64,000 nt of DNA from Pezicula radicicola (lineage: Eukaryota > Ascomycota > Leotiomycetes > Helotiales > Dermateaceae), in assembly GCA_003008705.1 (NCBI GenBank), contig PDUO01000105.1:23903-87902 (forward strand), read 5' to 3'. Positions 11,641-22,739 of the stretch are shown here, piece by piece. The notes under the pieces were generated by a model. That model saw only the letters and a list, made by a program, of their open reading frames with translations. It did no database searches and was not told the origin of the DNA. Made by a program: the position numbers and the translations under genes. Position 1 is the stretch's first letter; each line of letters begins with the position of its first letter.

Positions 11641-11907
11641 TTCCAGCGAAGCTTACGGTCTGCAACTCAGATCTCACTAAACTGGAGCGGGCAAGACCAA
11701 GATAATGGTGGCCCAGGAGCAGTCTATGGAAGCGCCATTTATGTCCATTCAATAAGAGAACAAGCTAAAATACCGATTGAGTATATTAACAACCAAGGGA
11801 AAATGTGACATGGACGGTTCTACAGGTCCAGGACAAGAAAGTCTCTCTCAAACAGACCTGGACAACAGCTTAACGCAACAGAGCTATATTTTTCCATTTC
11901 AGACTCC

Positions 11908-14900
11908 TCAAGCATCCTCGGTATAGCCTGCTCTTTCCAGAATTTCAGCAACATCGGGTTTGGAATGTCTATTTGCCTCTTCCAAGGGAGTATTTCCTTT
12001 AAGGTCCAGAATCGGTATATCTGCATGATGATTGAGCAGAAGCTGCACAACACCCAAGTGTCCTCCCGCAGCTGCTATATGCAATGGAGTCATTCTCCTA
12101 TCATTTACAGCATTAACGCTTGCACCATGCCCTAATAAAACTTCGACAACATCCACAAAGCCTTTCCGGGAGGTTGAATGCAAAGGCGTGTACCCCATTT
12201 TTGCCCGATGGTGAATGTCTGCACCTCTTTGCAGCAGTAGATCAACTACCTCTCTTCGACCATAATCGGCAGCTGTACCCAATGGAGTCCAGCCGTTGGT
12301 AGTGGTAATGGTATAGTTAGGGCCGTTATCAAGGAGAAAACGGACCATTTCTGGGATTTCTTTCTGAGATGCTCGGTAGAGTGGAGTAAGCTTGCTACAA
12401 CCTCGGCCATTGATATCAGAGCCTTTTTATAATAGCAACCGGGCCAGTTCGAGATGATTCCTAACGACTGCTTCGGCGAAGGGAGTCCGTCTGAATCTAC
12501 CGCTGATTGTAAGATCTGCATCTTTCTCTAGAAGAGCTTTTGCGGGCCCTACAAGGCCATAAGCAGCTGCCCAGTGAAGCGGGGCTGACTTGTCGTCGTC
12601 TCGAACACCAATTTCTGCGCCGTGATCCAGAAGCATTCTCACACACGCCTCGACCTCTTCTTCCTAAGTACTTCTCGACTTTATAGCGCAGTGTAACGGG
12701 CCCTCGCTTGCTGAGTTGCGGGTATTGGGATTAACATCTACCTTGAGGAGCAGTTCCACCACATTCAAATGGGCGTTAGTAGCTGCTAGAAGCAGTAGAG
12801 TCGCTCCGTTGTCATCCTTAATATCCAACTCTGCCTTACGATCTAGGAGCATCTTCGCCGACTCTTCTGCCTCCTTGGACTGAGTTAAGGTTGCGGCAAA
12901 GTGTAACGGATTTCTCTCGTCCAAGTCGATAGTATTCGGATCAGCGCCTTTCTCGAGTAGCAGTTTTACCACCTTGTGGAAGGCGATACTTAGGTGGAGT
13001 GGAGTTCGTTTGAAACGATTTCGGCGTATCCTCCCGAGGCGGCGCAGTGGAGCAGAGAAGCCGTTCCTGTTCGACTGTTGAGATCCAACCCGGCTTTACA
13101 CAACTCACGACCAACGGACAAGTATCCCCGGGACATAGCCTCTAGCAGTGCAGAATTCAGAGTATTTTGATTCTCTGTGTTTACAGTCGTTAACTTCAAG
13201 GACAGTAAATACTTTACCAGCAGAAGATGGCCGCCCTTCGCCGCACAAGCTACCAGCAAATCATCATGGCGGGCCTCGGGATCTTCTTGAAGAGCTTTGA
13301 GGGTCTCAATATGACCTCCTTGCGCAGCAAGGTGGCAAGGCATAAATCCTTAATCGTCAGATGCGTTCCTGTCGGCTTCTCTTTGGAGCAACAGGCGGAC
13401 AATTTCTTCGTGTCCTCGTTTTGCGGCCTTGTGCAGTGGTGTTTGATTGACCTTGTCTCTGCAATTGGTATCCATTTCATAGTTAAGCAGCTCCTTGACA
13501 ATGCCCAAATAGCCTCTCTCGCAAGCAAAGTGTAATTGCATTGAGCCCTTAAGTATGCAATTTTGAGACGTAAGAGCTTGGGTCAAAAGACGAACTGTCC
13601 TTATGCTCTGTTGTGTCGAGGCTTTCTCTAAGGCTGAGTTGGTAACTTCCGCTCCTGCATCGAGAAGAAAGGATATAATGTCAGTCTGACCAGATACGGC
13701 TACTATATCCAATGCCGATTCGTATTGTGTGGTCAAAGCCCTTGGTGCAATATCTACCGCCTTTGTACCTCCGGCAGTGGGCGATGTTCAGCATTCCCAA
13801 TGGTAGGGCTCTCCATCCTTCTAAGTAGGAAGGAGACAATGCGGGTGTGGCCTCTAGTAACTGCTCGGTTAAGAGCTGAACGTTTGATTCGAACCAGTTC
13901 ATCCGGATTCATACAATGATCGCAAAGCCTAACAATAGCCTTAAGGCAGCCATGTGTAGCGGCAGTTGCGATCGCTTTCTCGAGAAAACCTTTTTCCTCA
14001 AGTCCCTTTTAGGCTTAAGAAGTTGGTCGATCACACCGACGAAGTCTCTCTCTGCAGCAAAGCATAGTGCTAGTTCACTTCGGGCTCCAGCATAAAGTAG
14101 AATAGGAACCACAGCCAATTGACCATTCTTAACTGCAGTAGTAAGCGTCTTCTCGTCCAATATAAGAGAGACGATCCTTGTCTAATCGAGTCCACAAGCA
14201 ACTTGAAAACGGTCGGCTTCTGTAGGGTCTATAGAGATCAAGCGTGATGCCGTTGTTTGATACCTCTTCAACCAAGATATCTATGTTTTATGACGAGAAA
14301 GGAATTTGAGGACATGCTGGTCAAGCTCTGTCTGGCTGACCCGGCCATCCCCTGTCGCGAGGTGGTAATGCCGAGGCTAGTATTCCACACTATATCGCAC
14401 AAAATCATATTCCAAGTGCTTTTCGACCGTTGAATCATTCCACGTCGCCACGACGATTTCCAGATAGTGGAGGCAGAGTATAGTACTCTCTGCATAGCTC
14501 GCAATTCCACTGCCTTCTTCATTTATCGTATTGCTGTAGGAGCGAATGAACTCTTTGGTAGTATCATAGACCATTACAACCTACAACCTGTCCCTGTATA
14601 CCCATAATCCCAGGTGGTGGTCCAGGTCGTCCCACACCCTGACCGACATGTGGTTTTTGATTTCGCCCTTCGATATATCAGACCCCATCTGATGCAATGC
14701 AACCGCCACGGATAATTAGGGGATTGTCAGTGGATAGGTAGCTTGTACAAGCCATAAGAGGGAGCCCCAACACCAGAGCAGGATATCCTGACTCTTGCTT
14801 ACTAACGCTTCAATCTCAGCCTGGTAGATTTCCTCTCTTTCGTGCTTCAATTTTGGCAGCTCCTTGCCGAGTATAGATGGGGTAGTGACAATGGAAAGGC

Positions 14901-16821
14901 GAGACGTTTGCTTTAAATACAAGTAAGTTGTAAGACAATTACCCGAAGTGGCTCGCAGTTCATAGTCGAAGGTTTTTTCAATAGACTCGCTTGCTAGCTG
15001 CTTGTCGATTGCCCTCTTCTTCAAGATTTGGGTAACGTCTCGCTATATTCCCTCCTCAGCCATGTTTATACTCAGGGCCAACCCGGGTATTAGACTTGGC
15101 TCGTCGACTGCCGCTGTACGGATAACCTGCATTCCGAACGGGCTCGATTGTCTCAAATTCTCGAGGTGCTGTAAAAGTTTTCTGAAAGGCGAAAGCCAGT
15201 CACTTATATCGTCAATAAGGAGAACAAGCTTATATCCTAGATTATCTCGCAGCAACTTAAGCACGATTAGCCACAACAAATGCTCGGTCCATACATCTTA
15301 ATTACCAAGAAACTCGTAGTAGCGACTAATGCGAGAGAAGGCAGAGGGTACCGGGCAAAGGATTTGACGTAAAAACGACTTCAGAATATCGACCACAGAC
15401 GGGTTGGTGGACTGAAAGTCCTGTTTCTCAAATACAACGACAATTATATCCTTGTAGCTCTCAAGTCCAAGAGGAATGCTTCGGAGAAAGGATGTCTTTC
15501 CACAGCCGGATGGGCCGAACAAACACACTGAGGTCGGGTACTTTCCATTCTCATGTTCGTGTAGCTTGAACTGCAATGCAAGCCTCTCTTTCACCTCTAT
15601 ATCCAACAAGATTGCATCGTCTAGCAGCGTATCATCGTTTACTGGACGCCATGACCATGATAACCGCTCAAGGCACTTGATGTAAGAGGAGACTTCAAAA
15701 ACGGTATCTAGGGCCTGTGAGCTTCTTTTTAACTCGCAAGGATTCTAAGACAGCTCTTAAATAAGAAAGACAAGATACCGTTATCTAGAAGCGGCAATGG
15801 AGCCAAGCAACTGTAAAGGCGCGTGAGGTCGTTCATGTTACTGTATATGGCATCAGCGTTAAGAGGACTTTCCAGCCCGACATTCACCTCAACCCTATCG
15901 CCAAGAATACAAGGACTGGTTTTAACGTCCTACACCTTGTAATGTTAGTATTAGCGCCTCTGCCCTAAGTCTGAGTGGGAAGTGGATTGAAAGGGATCAT
16001 ATACAATTGAAGAATGTTCCGATGCGAGAAGATTCGTGATGGTATATTTTTGGGCTATAGAGCGGAACTTAGCTAAAATGAGATCAACGTGAGTGACCAA
16101 TTCCCTCAACCAGGACGTAGATATCATGGCGGTTGCTGATCATATCCCAGATGAGGTTTTCGCAAGTAGAAGCGCCTGGGCCAGACCGGTGAGGAGGCGA
16201 GAGGAATACCTAAGACGAACGGTGAGCGTTAGGAAGACATGGTAAAGCTGAGAAGGCCTGAACAAACCATATAGGAAATTATAATAGCAAGCTCCTGATA
16301 ACTTCGCGTTTGGTTGGCAATCACCAACGCCTATACAAATCTAAGCAATGTCCTCTCGCCTGGACTATGATGTCGTGCCTTACTTGCTTGACCAAAATTC
16401 CGCCAAACCCACAGCTCATGATGATCACACGCTTCATTTCATCCTAATAAATATCAGTTTGAAGATCCTTAGAATCTCGCGACTAGGCAACATCGCTTTC
16501 TTGCGCCAGGTTTTCTTACCTTCCTTTTCGTATAGAACCGGTCGAGTTCATCCAGAAATTTATAGCTGGACGTATCGATCTCATAAGGGGAGAAGCTCGG
16601 TGAGGGAAAGGTGAATGTATTAACGGTTGGGACAAGGTTCTTAATCAAGTGCTGCATGTCATCATCGAGCCCGACGAGACATAGGCTGTATTGGATTTTG
16701 ATTAGAGTCATCGATATCAGCGATGATGGTAATAATCATACCCGTATGGTCTCTTGGCAGTTTGGAGTGAGTCGTTGAGGGGCTCGAGACTATTAGGGTT
16801 CGAAGCATCGTCTAAAGACAT
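11908..16821 (-). pseudogene. NLR-type protein: hydrolase-like N-terminus, NACHT, ankyrin repeats (broken)
   Basis: I read this as one NLR-like gene. Fungal NLRs act in self/non-self recognition and trigger cell death. The ATG at 16821 starts a short exon, then introns (near 16692-16746 and 16410-16520). The N-terminal region contains SCGFGGILVKQ (16399-16416) at the place of the GHSxGG elbow of SesB/SERAC1-like hydrolases, with the nucleophile Ser apparently Gly. The NACHT core follows: Walker A GPSGCGKTS at about 15490-15516 and Walker B LVLLIDDISDW at about 15196-15228. Next come helical segments including TTKEFIRSY (about 14550). From 14160 to 11908 lie roughly a dozen ankyrin repeats of the pattern TPLHxAAxxGHxxVVxLLL. 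Breaks include TAA at 15298-15300 and several stops and frame changes at 13990-14720 and within the ankyrins. That the N-terminal exons belong to the same gene is inferred from order and strand. Confidence 0.8.
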
Positions 16822-17146
16822 TTTAAATGGTCATAAACATTCACTCATGACAGGTTGTATGGGCAAGTGGTACAGGATCAAGTGAGCTATCACGAAAAGT
16901 TGGAGTTCCGGTTGTGGGGGAATCCAGAGGAGCTAGTACTTTTCTTTGAGCAGCGCACCGAGCCCTCTCAAGGACTCTACGGTGCCCCAGCTTTCCCATC
17001 TACTTTCGGCCACCCAGTTCAACAATAGTGCATGGCAGAGAATGGGCTCATATGCGTGCCATCAAGTAGATCCGCTCTTGGCCGTGGAAACAACAGTAGT
17101 GGAGACGATCTGAGCCAGATCTTCGAGATCAACGGACCCAAGATCA

Positions 17147-17960
17147 TCACTGGTCTTGTCCTTTAAAATGAGAGAAGCAACAGATTTGGTTGGGGTCGAA
17201 AATGATCGGGTCGTTCTCTGGGGTTGTACCCTTAAATTTTCGAAGAGCCTTGGCTACTTCATACCTCTTGCCACCGTTTGCCTCAACCTCAATATAAGTG
17301 ACGAACTGGTCATCGCTGTTGTTCCTTCTGAGCAGGATCGCGGCGGAGATATAGCTAGGGATTCCGCTTTTCTGCGTTTCATTCTCATGGACAATCAGCC
17401 GAACCACGTTTTTCTTCCCCCACTCTCGCCCCTCAATCCGTTTAGCCCCTTTCAGGCTGGCTCGATTGGTCTGTTTGGCCTCATTTGTACGGTTCCAGCT
17501 ACCCGTCACTCCCATGGAGAGCCCAGCCACTTGACCACCCGCGTTCACTTCACCACCAACGGTATGACTGACGGTGGCTTCGGATTCGCTGAACGAGAAG
17601 TCGCCCTCAGGCCACAGGGAGCACAATTCCAGATCTGAATCGAGTCGTCGTTTCTCATCGGCAAACCAGACTTTGATTTCGGCATGCTGGAAGAGCCTCG
17701 TCTAGTTTTGGCCCTGAAACTCAAAAGACATCACAACCAAGGTACCGTGATCTCCATTTAGCGACAGCTTACCATGCACGACTCTGAGTATGTGAGATTG
17801 GAGAAGAAGCCCAGCGCAGAGATCATCGATGACGTTTGGTCGCTGGATCTCCCCAGGCTCGTTTTTCAGGTGATAAGAGCTTTTATCCTGGATGGTGTAG
17901 AGCTGAAGGGTGCGTGTCTCCTGTTCATCAGTTATGATGAGGGATTATCTGGAGTTTCCA
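17147..17960 (-). pseudogene. Conserved fungal protein of unknown function, beta-rich, one nonsense codon
   Basis: A minus-strand frame runs from about 17960 to 17147 with one TAG near 17703-17705. It reads DKSSYHLKNEPG, then LSLNGDHGTLVVMSFEFQ, then HAEIKVWFADE, PEGDFSFSESEATVSHTVG, SMGVTGSWNRT, EGREWGKKNVVRLIVHEN, QKSGIPSYISAAILL and NDPIIFDP. This matches a family I know only as uncharacterised ascomycete proteins with an alternating strand pattern and a conserved N-x-x-QKSGIP-like signature. The sequence between strands is glycine-rich. It lies directly upstream of the NLR gene, on the same strand. The start is unclear because an in-frame stop precedes the first conserved segment. Apart from the TAG the reading frame is long and clean. 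Confidence 0.55.
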
Positions 17961-18304
17961 AGAAGATTTAAACAAGAAGGAATAATGTTCCAAGTGCTCG
18001 AGGAAAGATGTATAGAATACGATCCACAATCTGGGGTGGTGCTTCGATAATGGTGTGGATGGACTAAACCAATCCCTCTCCAATCACAACCTTAAACCAG
18101 TCTCAAAAAGTAGGCTAGGTCTAAGAAGGACGTGTAGCCATGAAGAAGATACGAGCTGTTCTAGTTTCCCTCCCCGGCCAAGGAGTTCAAACTCAACCTT
18201 TATAATTCCTAGAGAAGAACCAATTTCTATTGAGGGTCTTCATTACTTCGTAAATTCGAATCCCTTCTTATTGTCTGGTCGAGTGTTCTTCCATAACGGG
18301 TAAA

Positions 18305-20031
18305 ATGGCGGTAGTCGCGACCGATAATCTAAGGCACCAGCATCGGTTACCAAGACCAGAACCGGACCATGAGTCTTCTGAGATGCCCAATAACGACAAT
18401 GCGCCGGACGGAGAGGCCCCTGAGCTACATGACAAGGACGGGGGTAATATAGCCGATAAGTTGAAGCCGTATAAAATCACTTTTGAACATTATGATATAT
18501 ATGTGAGCACTTGCAAGAGAATCTATCTAATAAGGACCTTCTATACCACCAGTACCTCGACAGCAAGAGTAAGCTCCTCTCGCAATGTGGCACGGAGGGA
18601 ACCTTTATCCATGTCCTAGTTATACGCATTAAGACAATGCGCTCCAAGAACCAAACCAGCAAAAATACAAAAGTTGGAGGTCCGTGATACATAAAATTAT
18701 TCCCTAGATTGTTTTCAAATACCTAAATCTCCTCGTTAAGCCGAATGATTCGGGCCACAGTGCGTTCAGGATAGCGTCCGAGAGGTGCATCGATGTTACT
18801 TATTGTATCCTGGAGTTGCTTCTAGATGACAAGACCAAGAGACAAATCGAGAGGCCTTGCCACAGAGACTCTAGGGGCCTATGCCTCATGAACTCTACTT
18901 ATCCACTAGTTGAATTGATAAAGGCTATAAACACTGGCAATGACTGGTGTCCGCATCGCGACACCAATAGGATACTCAACTATTACCTAGAGTTGGAGGT
19001 AACCCTCAAAAAGGTAGTGAGTTATAATAGTGAGTTGTTAAGAACTTGCCTTCACAATGCTATCAAGGAATTTCGATCCAATCCCAACCGCGAGGCCGTT
19101 GTACGCCTTGTTCGCCTCAGCGGTAAGGAAGTGATTATAACAAAGGATAGCAAAAAGTCAGAGACGCCCCTACTTATTGCTATCATAGAGTTCAAAAACC
19201 TTATCGAGAGCGATGAACAGGCCCTGAAGCAACTGACAGAAATCATTCAACTCATGGTGCAGGTATGCCCGGAAGCGTTGTATACTAAGAGCCCGAGTGG
19301 AGGGACGGTGTATAAGGAGCTCCTCTCGTATGACTTGAAGACGGTAGTAGATGGCTGGGGAAAGAAGCAGAGAGCGTAAGTACTCAATACTCTGAAAGAG
19401 GCTGTCATCGGGGACCCGAAGAGACAACACCACGAGAAATTGAGCGACCTCTATCCCTAAAGTGTTTCAGGTGTGTTGAACTTCCGATCCCAATGGGAGG
19501 ATGAATGACGCTGACGGTACCGTAGCACATAAAATCTGCCTTAACCTAGGGGCTACGAAACCGATCAGGACGAGGTTTGTTAACGCTGTAGTCAACCAGA
19601 CCTTCGACGTTTTCAACTTAGAAACGGCCTTGAGTTATGTTAGTCTGCCTCCTCAAAACTCCCCGGCCACTTCTATGACCCAAGAGAAGGAGGCCGACAC
19701 CCTAGAGACCTACCAGCGGGTTTTCCAATTCCTAAATGACCAGAACGTAAGAAAAATCTTCAGAGTGATTGTGAATGACCTAACCGACCGGCCACACACC
19801 GACGAGATGATTATTAGCCTGGTCAAAGACTTCGATGTAGAACATTGGGAGTGGAAGAAACTTAACATGAACAGTGAAACCATCCGCGACGCAGCACCCA
19901 GAGTTAAAGCCGTTTCATTGCATTCCAGTGGCAACTATTCGGCACTTCAAGGCTGGGCTTGTGAGGCTGGGCTTATTATACTGAACAATGTATGTAGTGC
20001 ACCGGTCGAAACTATGGAGGGGAGAGAATAG
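18305..20031 (+). pseudogene. N-terminal part of a fungal subtilase-type NLR-like protein
   Basis: Three plus-strand pieces appear in order: 18305-18540 (acidic, ending in YDIYVSTCKRIYL); 18560-18625 in another frame (LYHQYLDSKSKLLSQCGTEG); and 18816-19379 and 19501-20031, which are long open frames. The last contains DFDVEHWEWKKLNMNSETI followed by AVSLHSSGNYSALQGW. In ascomycetes this phrase precedes the peptidase S8 domain of intracellular subtilases that carry ankyrin-like N-terminal regions and behave like NLRs. No Asp-His-Ser catalytic domain follows, because the frame stops at 20031, so the effector protease is missing. Frame changes occur near 18540 and between 19380 and 19500. It lies 0.8 kb or more beyond the other NLR-island genes. 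The family call is moderate, as I rely on one diagnostic phrase. Confidence 0.55.
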
Positions 20032-20068
20032 ATCTGCTAACAGGTTGACTAGCTCACGACAGTGGATG

Positions 20069-20401
20069 TCACGATCCATCGGGTTTTCTCAACCCCCCTG
20101 AGCCCCGGAGACTCGGCGACACTAGTAGAACCGCAAGTATTGCATTTATCGTGACCAAGACATATCTCGCAGTATTATCTAAGATACCTGCCCACCCGAA
20201 GATGACTTTATTATGGTGGGGTAATAATCCTCTGAGGTTCTTGGCGAAGCTTGGTGTGAACCTCGAGGTTAGATGTGCTTGGACGCAGAGTGCACTGAAG
20301 CCGGCTATAATAAAGGCGAGGGTGTCGCTGAATGCGCGGAGGGTGGACATTATAGCGTGAGGAGAGTAGTGATTAGGAAGCTTATAAAGTAGGTTAGACA
20401 C
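20069..20401 (-). CDS. Small putative membrane protein, N-terminal fragment
   Basis: A 110-codon frame encodes a likely membrane protein. The in-frame ATG 17 codons in (MSTLRAFSDTLAFIIAGFS) begins a hydrophobic segment. A second hydrophobic segment is VLVTINAILAVLLVSPSLRG. Such short four-helix proteins (DUF1772 or DoxX-like) usually have about 150-180 residues, so this copy may be incomplete. The next membrane-protein fragment (20871-21167) is on the opposite strand and may be a rearranged relative. I cannot assign a function. Confidence 0.35.
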   Translation of the reverse strand: MSNLLYKLPNHYSPHAIMSTLRAFSDTLAFIIAGFSALCVQAHLTSRFTPSFAKNLRGLLPHHNKVIFGWAGILDNTARYVLVTINAILAVLLVSPSLRGSGGLRKPDGS

Positions 20402-20870
20402 TCGTTAGCAGGCTTGTAAGTAGATTGGAAACCTTGTAGTATTACTTACTGTTGTTGGATTTAGGAGTTTACTAGAGGTAACAAAGTAAAATCGGATCTG
20501 AAAGTATTAAGCAAGGAGACCAGAGGACGTAGTACAGCGAAATATAAAGAGGAAGAGACAAGAGAAGACTAAAAGCTCATTCGGGTTCGAAGGATGGATC
20601 AACGTCCGATTGCCGGTCTCTAAAACGCCGATCTTGAGTCGGGAGATTTTTGTTTGTATAATCCAGGTGTATCTATCCCTTCGGACCATCCCTTCGGATT
20701 CGTTTCCCACTTGGGACTTACCAGATCTCAGACCACCTCCTACCCGGTGAACAGGTACTTCTCGGTAGCTGTCACGAATATCTTGGTCTCATTACTTCAT
20801 ACCAAGTTCCTTGGTGTTTGCCATATACCCAACTATTTACAATTTCAACTGAACTTGGCGGTGGGTCATC

Positions 20871-21167
20871 ATGCTCGGGTACCCCATCAATTACATTCTG
20901 GCCATCCTCAACCTACTTATCTCCCGAGATGAACTTGAAGCTACCGGTTCGAGCAAGTGGTATACTGTTGGGCTGATGTTCAGCATGGGCTACATGGTGT
21001 TTGTAAAGATGGCTCTGAAGCGGATAGCGGACATTGAGAATGATGTGCCTAAGGGGGACATTACCGATTCGATAGGGAAATGGTTAAGGATGAACTGGAT
21101 TCGAGCACTGATAACGGACTTGCCGGCATGGCTGTGCTTCACTGCAGCGGCGCTGAGGGTATTATAA
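20871..21167 (+). CDS. DUF1772-like membrane protein, C-terminal part
   Basis: The frame encodes two or three hydrophobic segments, with [16 protein letters not shown] in the middle. It ends in a pattern typical of DUF1772/anthrone-oxygenase-like small membrane proteins: a polar stretch, then [19 protein letters not shown] and a last hydrophobic helix. The frame is open and ends naturally at 21167. The 5' part is probably in an upstream exon (around 20654-20870, where another open frame overlaps). Members of this superfamily sometimes sit in polyketide clusters, and the Diels-Alderase-like gene begins 250 bp further on. The call rests on pattern only. Confidence 0.4.
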   Translation: MLGYPINYILAILNLLISRDELEATGSSKWYTVGLMFSMGYMVFVKMALKRIADIENDVPKGDITDSIGKWLRMNWIRALITDLPAWLCFTAAALRVL

Positions 21168-21411
21168 TGAGAGTAGTAGTACTGTAAATAGGTATCTGTG
21201 CATGATTTTCCCCCTGGATGGAAGGAGAGGTTAGGTCATACTTGTCTGTTGCCGGTGCCACTGCCGCCGTCTTGACCGGCTGAGAAACCAGCAGAAACAG
21301 CTCTCGGACCTCGAGATATCTTTGTCAAGTGCATAAATCAAAAAATGTTAGATTATCTGGCTTATAATAAGTAGCTAACTAGTTTTATGAAATATTGTTG
21401 GGTCCTAGGTC

Positions 21412-22465
21412 CTAGGAGTCCCGCACCAGAAGCGAGCCATAGTTCCACTTCTTAATATACTCTGGCCAGAGAGTTTGTTCTGTTATGCCCTTTCCCTCGT
21501 ATTGTAACCCACGAACTTCGCCACTAACAACTCGATTGGTAAAGCCGGTCTGCCCAAATCCACCTCCAGCACCGAATTCGTAGTGCGTGTGTATATGATC
21601 CACTTGAAATTGCCATCGCCTGTCTTTAGCAGGCGAGACAAACTCCAAATGATGACCAGTATTCTTGTCCTTATACTTCCCCATAACCTCGCCGTCAAAG
21701 ACATCAGTAAACATAACGTAATCATCCTTGTCCGAAACATCACCAAGCCGTGTGCCCGCTACGAGTTTGTCATGGTAAAACAGTTGTGCTGAGACGTACT
21801 TTACGCCTCTGTCGATTCGCGAAACCATGTCCCAGTAGACTATGGTATACGGACCCGCCCAAGCCCGGATGTTTCTCCAACCATCGCAGAGGTCGAGCCA
21901 GCCTGTCGTTGCCCAGAGGCGGGTTGAGCCACCTCTTCCCTTGAACGCAATGCGTCTGCCGGCCTCCAGAGTGGCGTCTACCTCGACCGCTGCCCCTGCC
22001 ATAGGAAGAGCGTAAAACAGGCCAGGAGCAAGCTGAGTACCATCTGACTTCCCACCTTCTGACGTCCAGGGCCTGCCATCAGCTAGATGGGGTGTTGTGC
22101 TGGAAGACATGGTAAGGTTACCCCGAACCTTCCACGAATCGAACTTGAGCTTCGCGTACTTCATATCATTGGTGACATAGAAGGAGTACGACCTGTCCGT
22201 ACTGTTCCATATGCCAGCAGTGAAACCTGGACAGTGAATGACGTAGGACTCGACAAACGCGATGTTCGTAGGAATCTATTAAAGAAGCTAATTAGAGAAG
22301 AGAAAGGAAAAATGAACAAAAACGGCACTCTTACACAACGCAGAGTTATAGTTAAACCAACTTTGTGTGACGACTACGCTCCGGCACATGCAAGAGTCAT
22401 GGAGGACGTATCGCCGAGCCCCATGTGCGCTGTCCAGTTAGAAAGTCCTAAACTGCCGACAAAGT
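21412..22465 (-). pseudogene. Diels-Alderase-like (CrtC/AttH lipocalin-fold) protein
   Basis: A long minus-strand exon (22275-21412) encodes two lipocalin-like halves. Its family landmarks are IAFKGRGGSTRLWA, a Trp-rich stretch, RAWAGPYTIVYWD, then DDYVMFTDVFDGEVMG, LEFVSPAKDRRWQF and the terminal TEQTLWPEYIKK. The family includes fungal pericyclases that close decalin or macrocyclic rings on PKS-NRPS products; CrtC-type hydratases share the fold. A 59-bp intron fits at 22276-22334 (donor GTAAGAG on the minus strand, acceptor AATAG). The upstream exon contains SNWTAHMGLGDTSSMTL and then a TAG, so the gene is probably inactive. It is head-to-head with a trans-enoyl reductase whose start is 22740, as in cytochalasan and decalin clusters. 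Substrate cannot be inferred. Confidence 0.6.
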
Positions 22466-22739
22466 TATGAGTCCTGGCTCTCCGAAAGTCCCGAATTATA
22501 GTACCCGACAAAGGCATGAACTAGCCGAGTTCATCCATGACCAAGCCCGTACAAAGTCCCGAATAACTCCCAAGCATAGCATCCCTAATGAGCGATCGTT
22601 GGCCATTCAGCAGCCGATAATAGGGTCAGTTGATATCAGATACCTTACAGCTGAGATACCGGCAATAAGAATCAGTTTCAGTATCGAAAGCCAAGGTGCC
22701 AAATCGAATCACACTTTGCTGCTGAGCATCAGAACAGCG
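22466..22739. promoter_or_regulatory. Probable shared divergent promoter
   Basis: About 270 bp separate the 5' exon of the Diels-Alderase-like gene (minus) from the ATG of the enoyl reductase (plus). Frames open through this stretch do not resemble either protein. Head-to-head arrangement implies a bidirectional control region. I see no clear TATA box or regulator palindrome in it. Confidence 0.4.

Noticed and set aside
22087..22470. A 127-codon plus-strand frame
   Set aside because: It overlaps the Diels-Alderase-like gene, whose frame and intron on the minus strand explain the same bases better.
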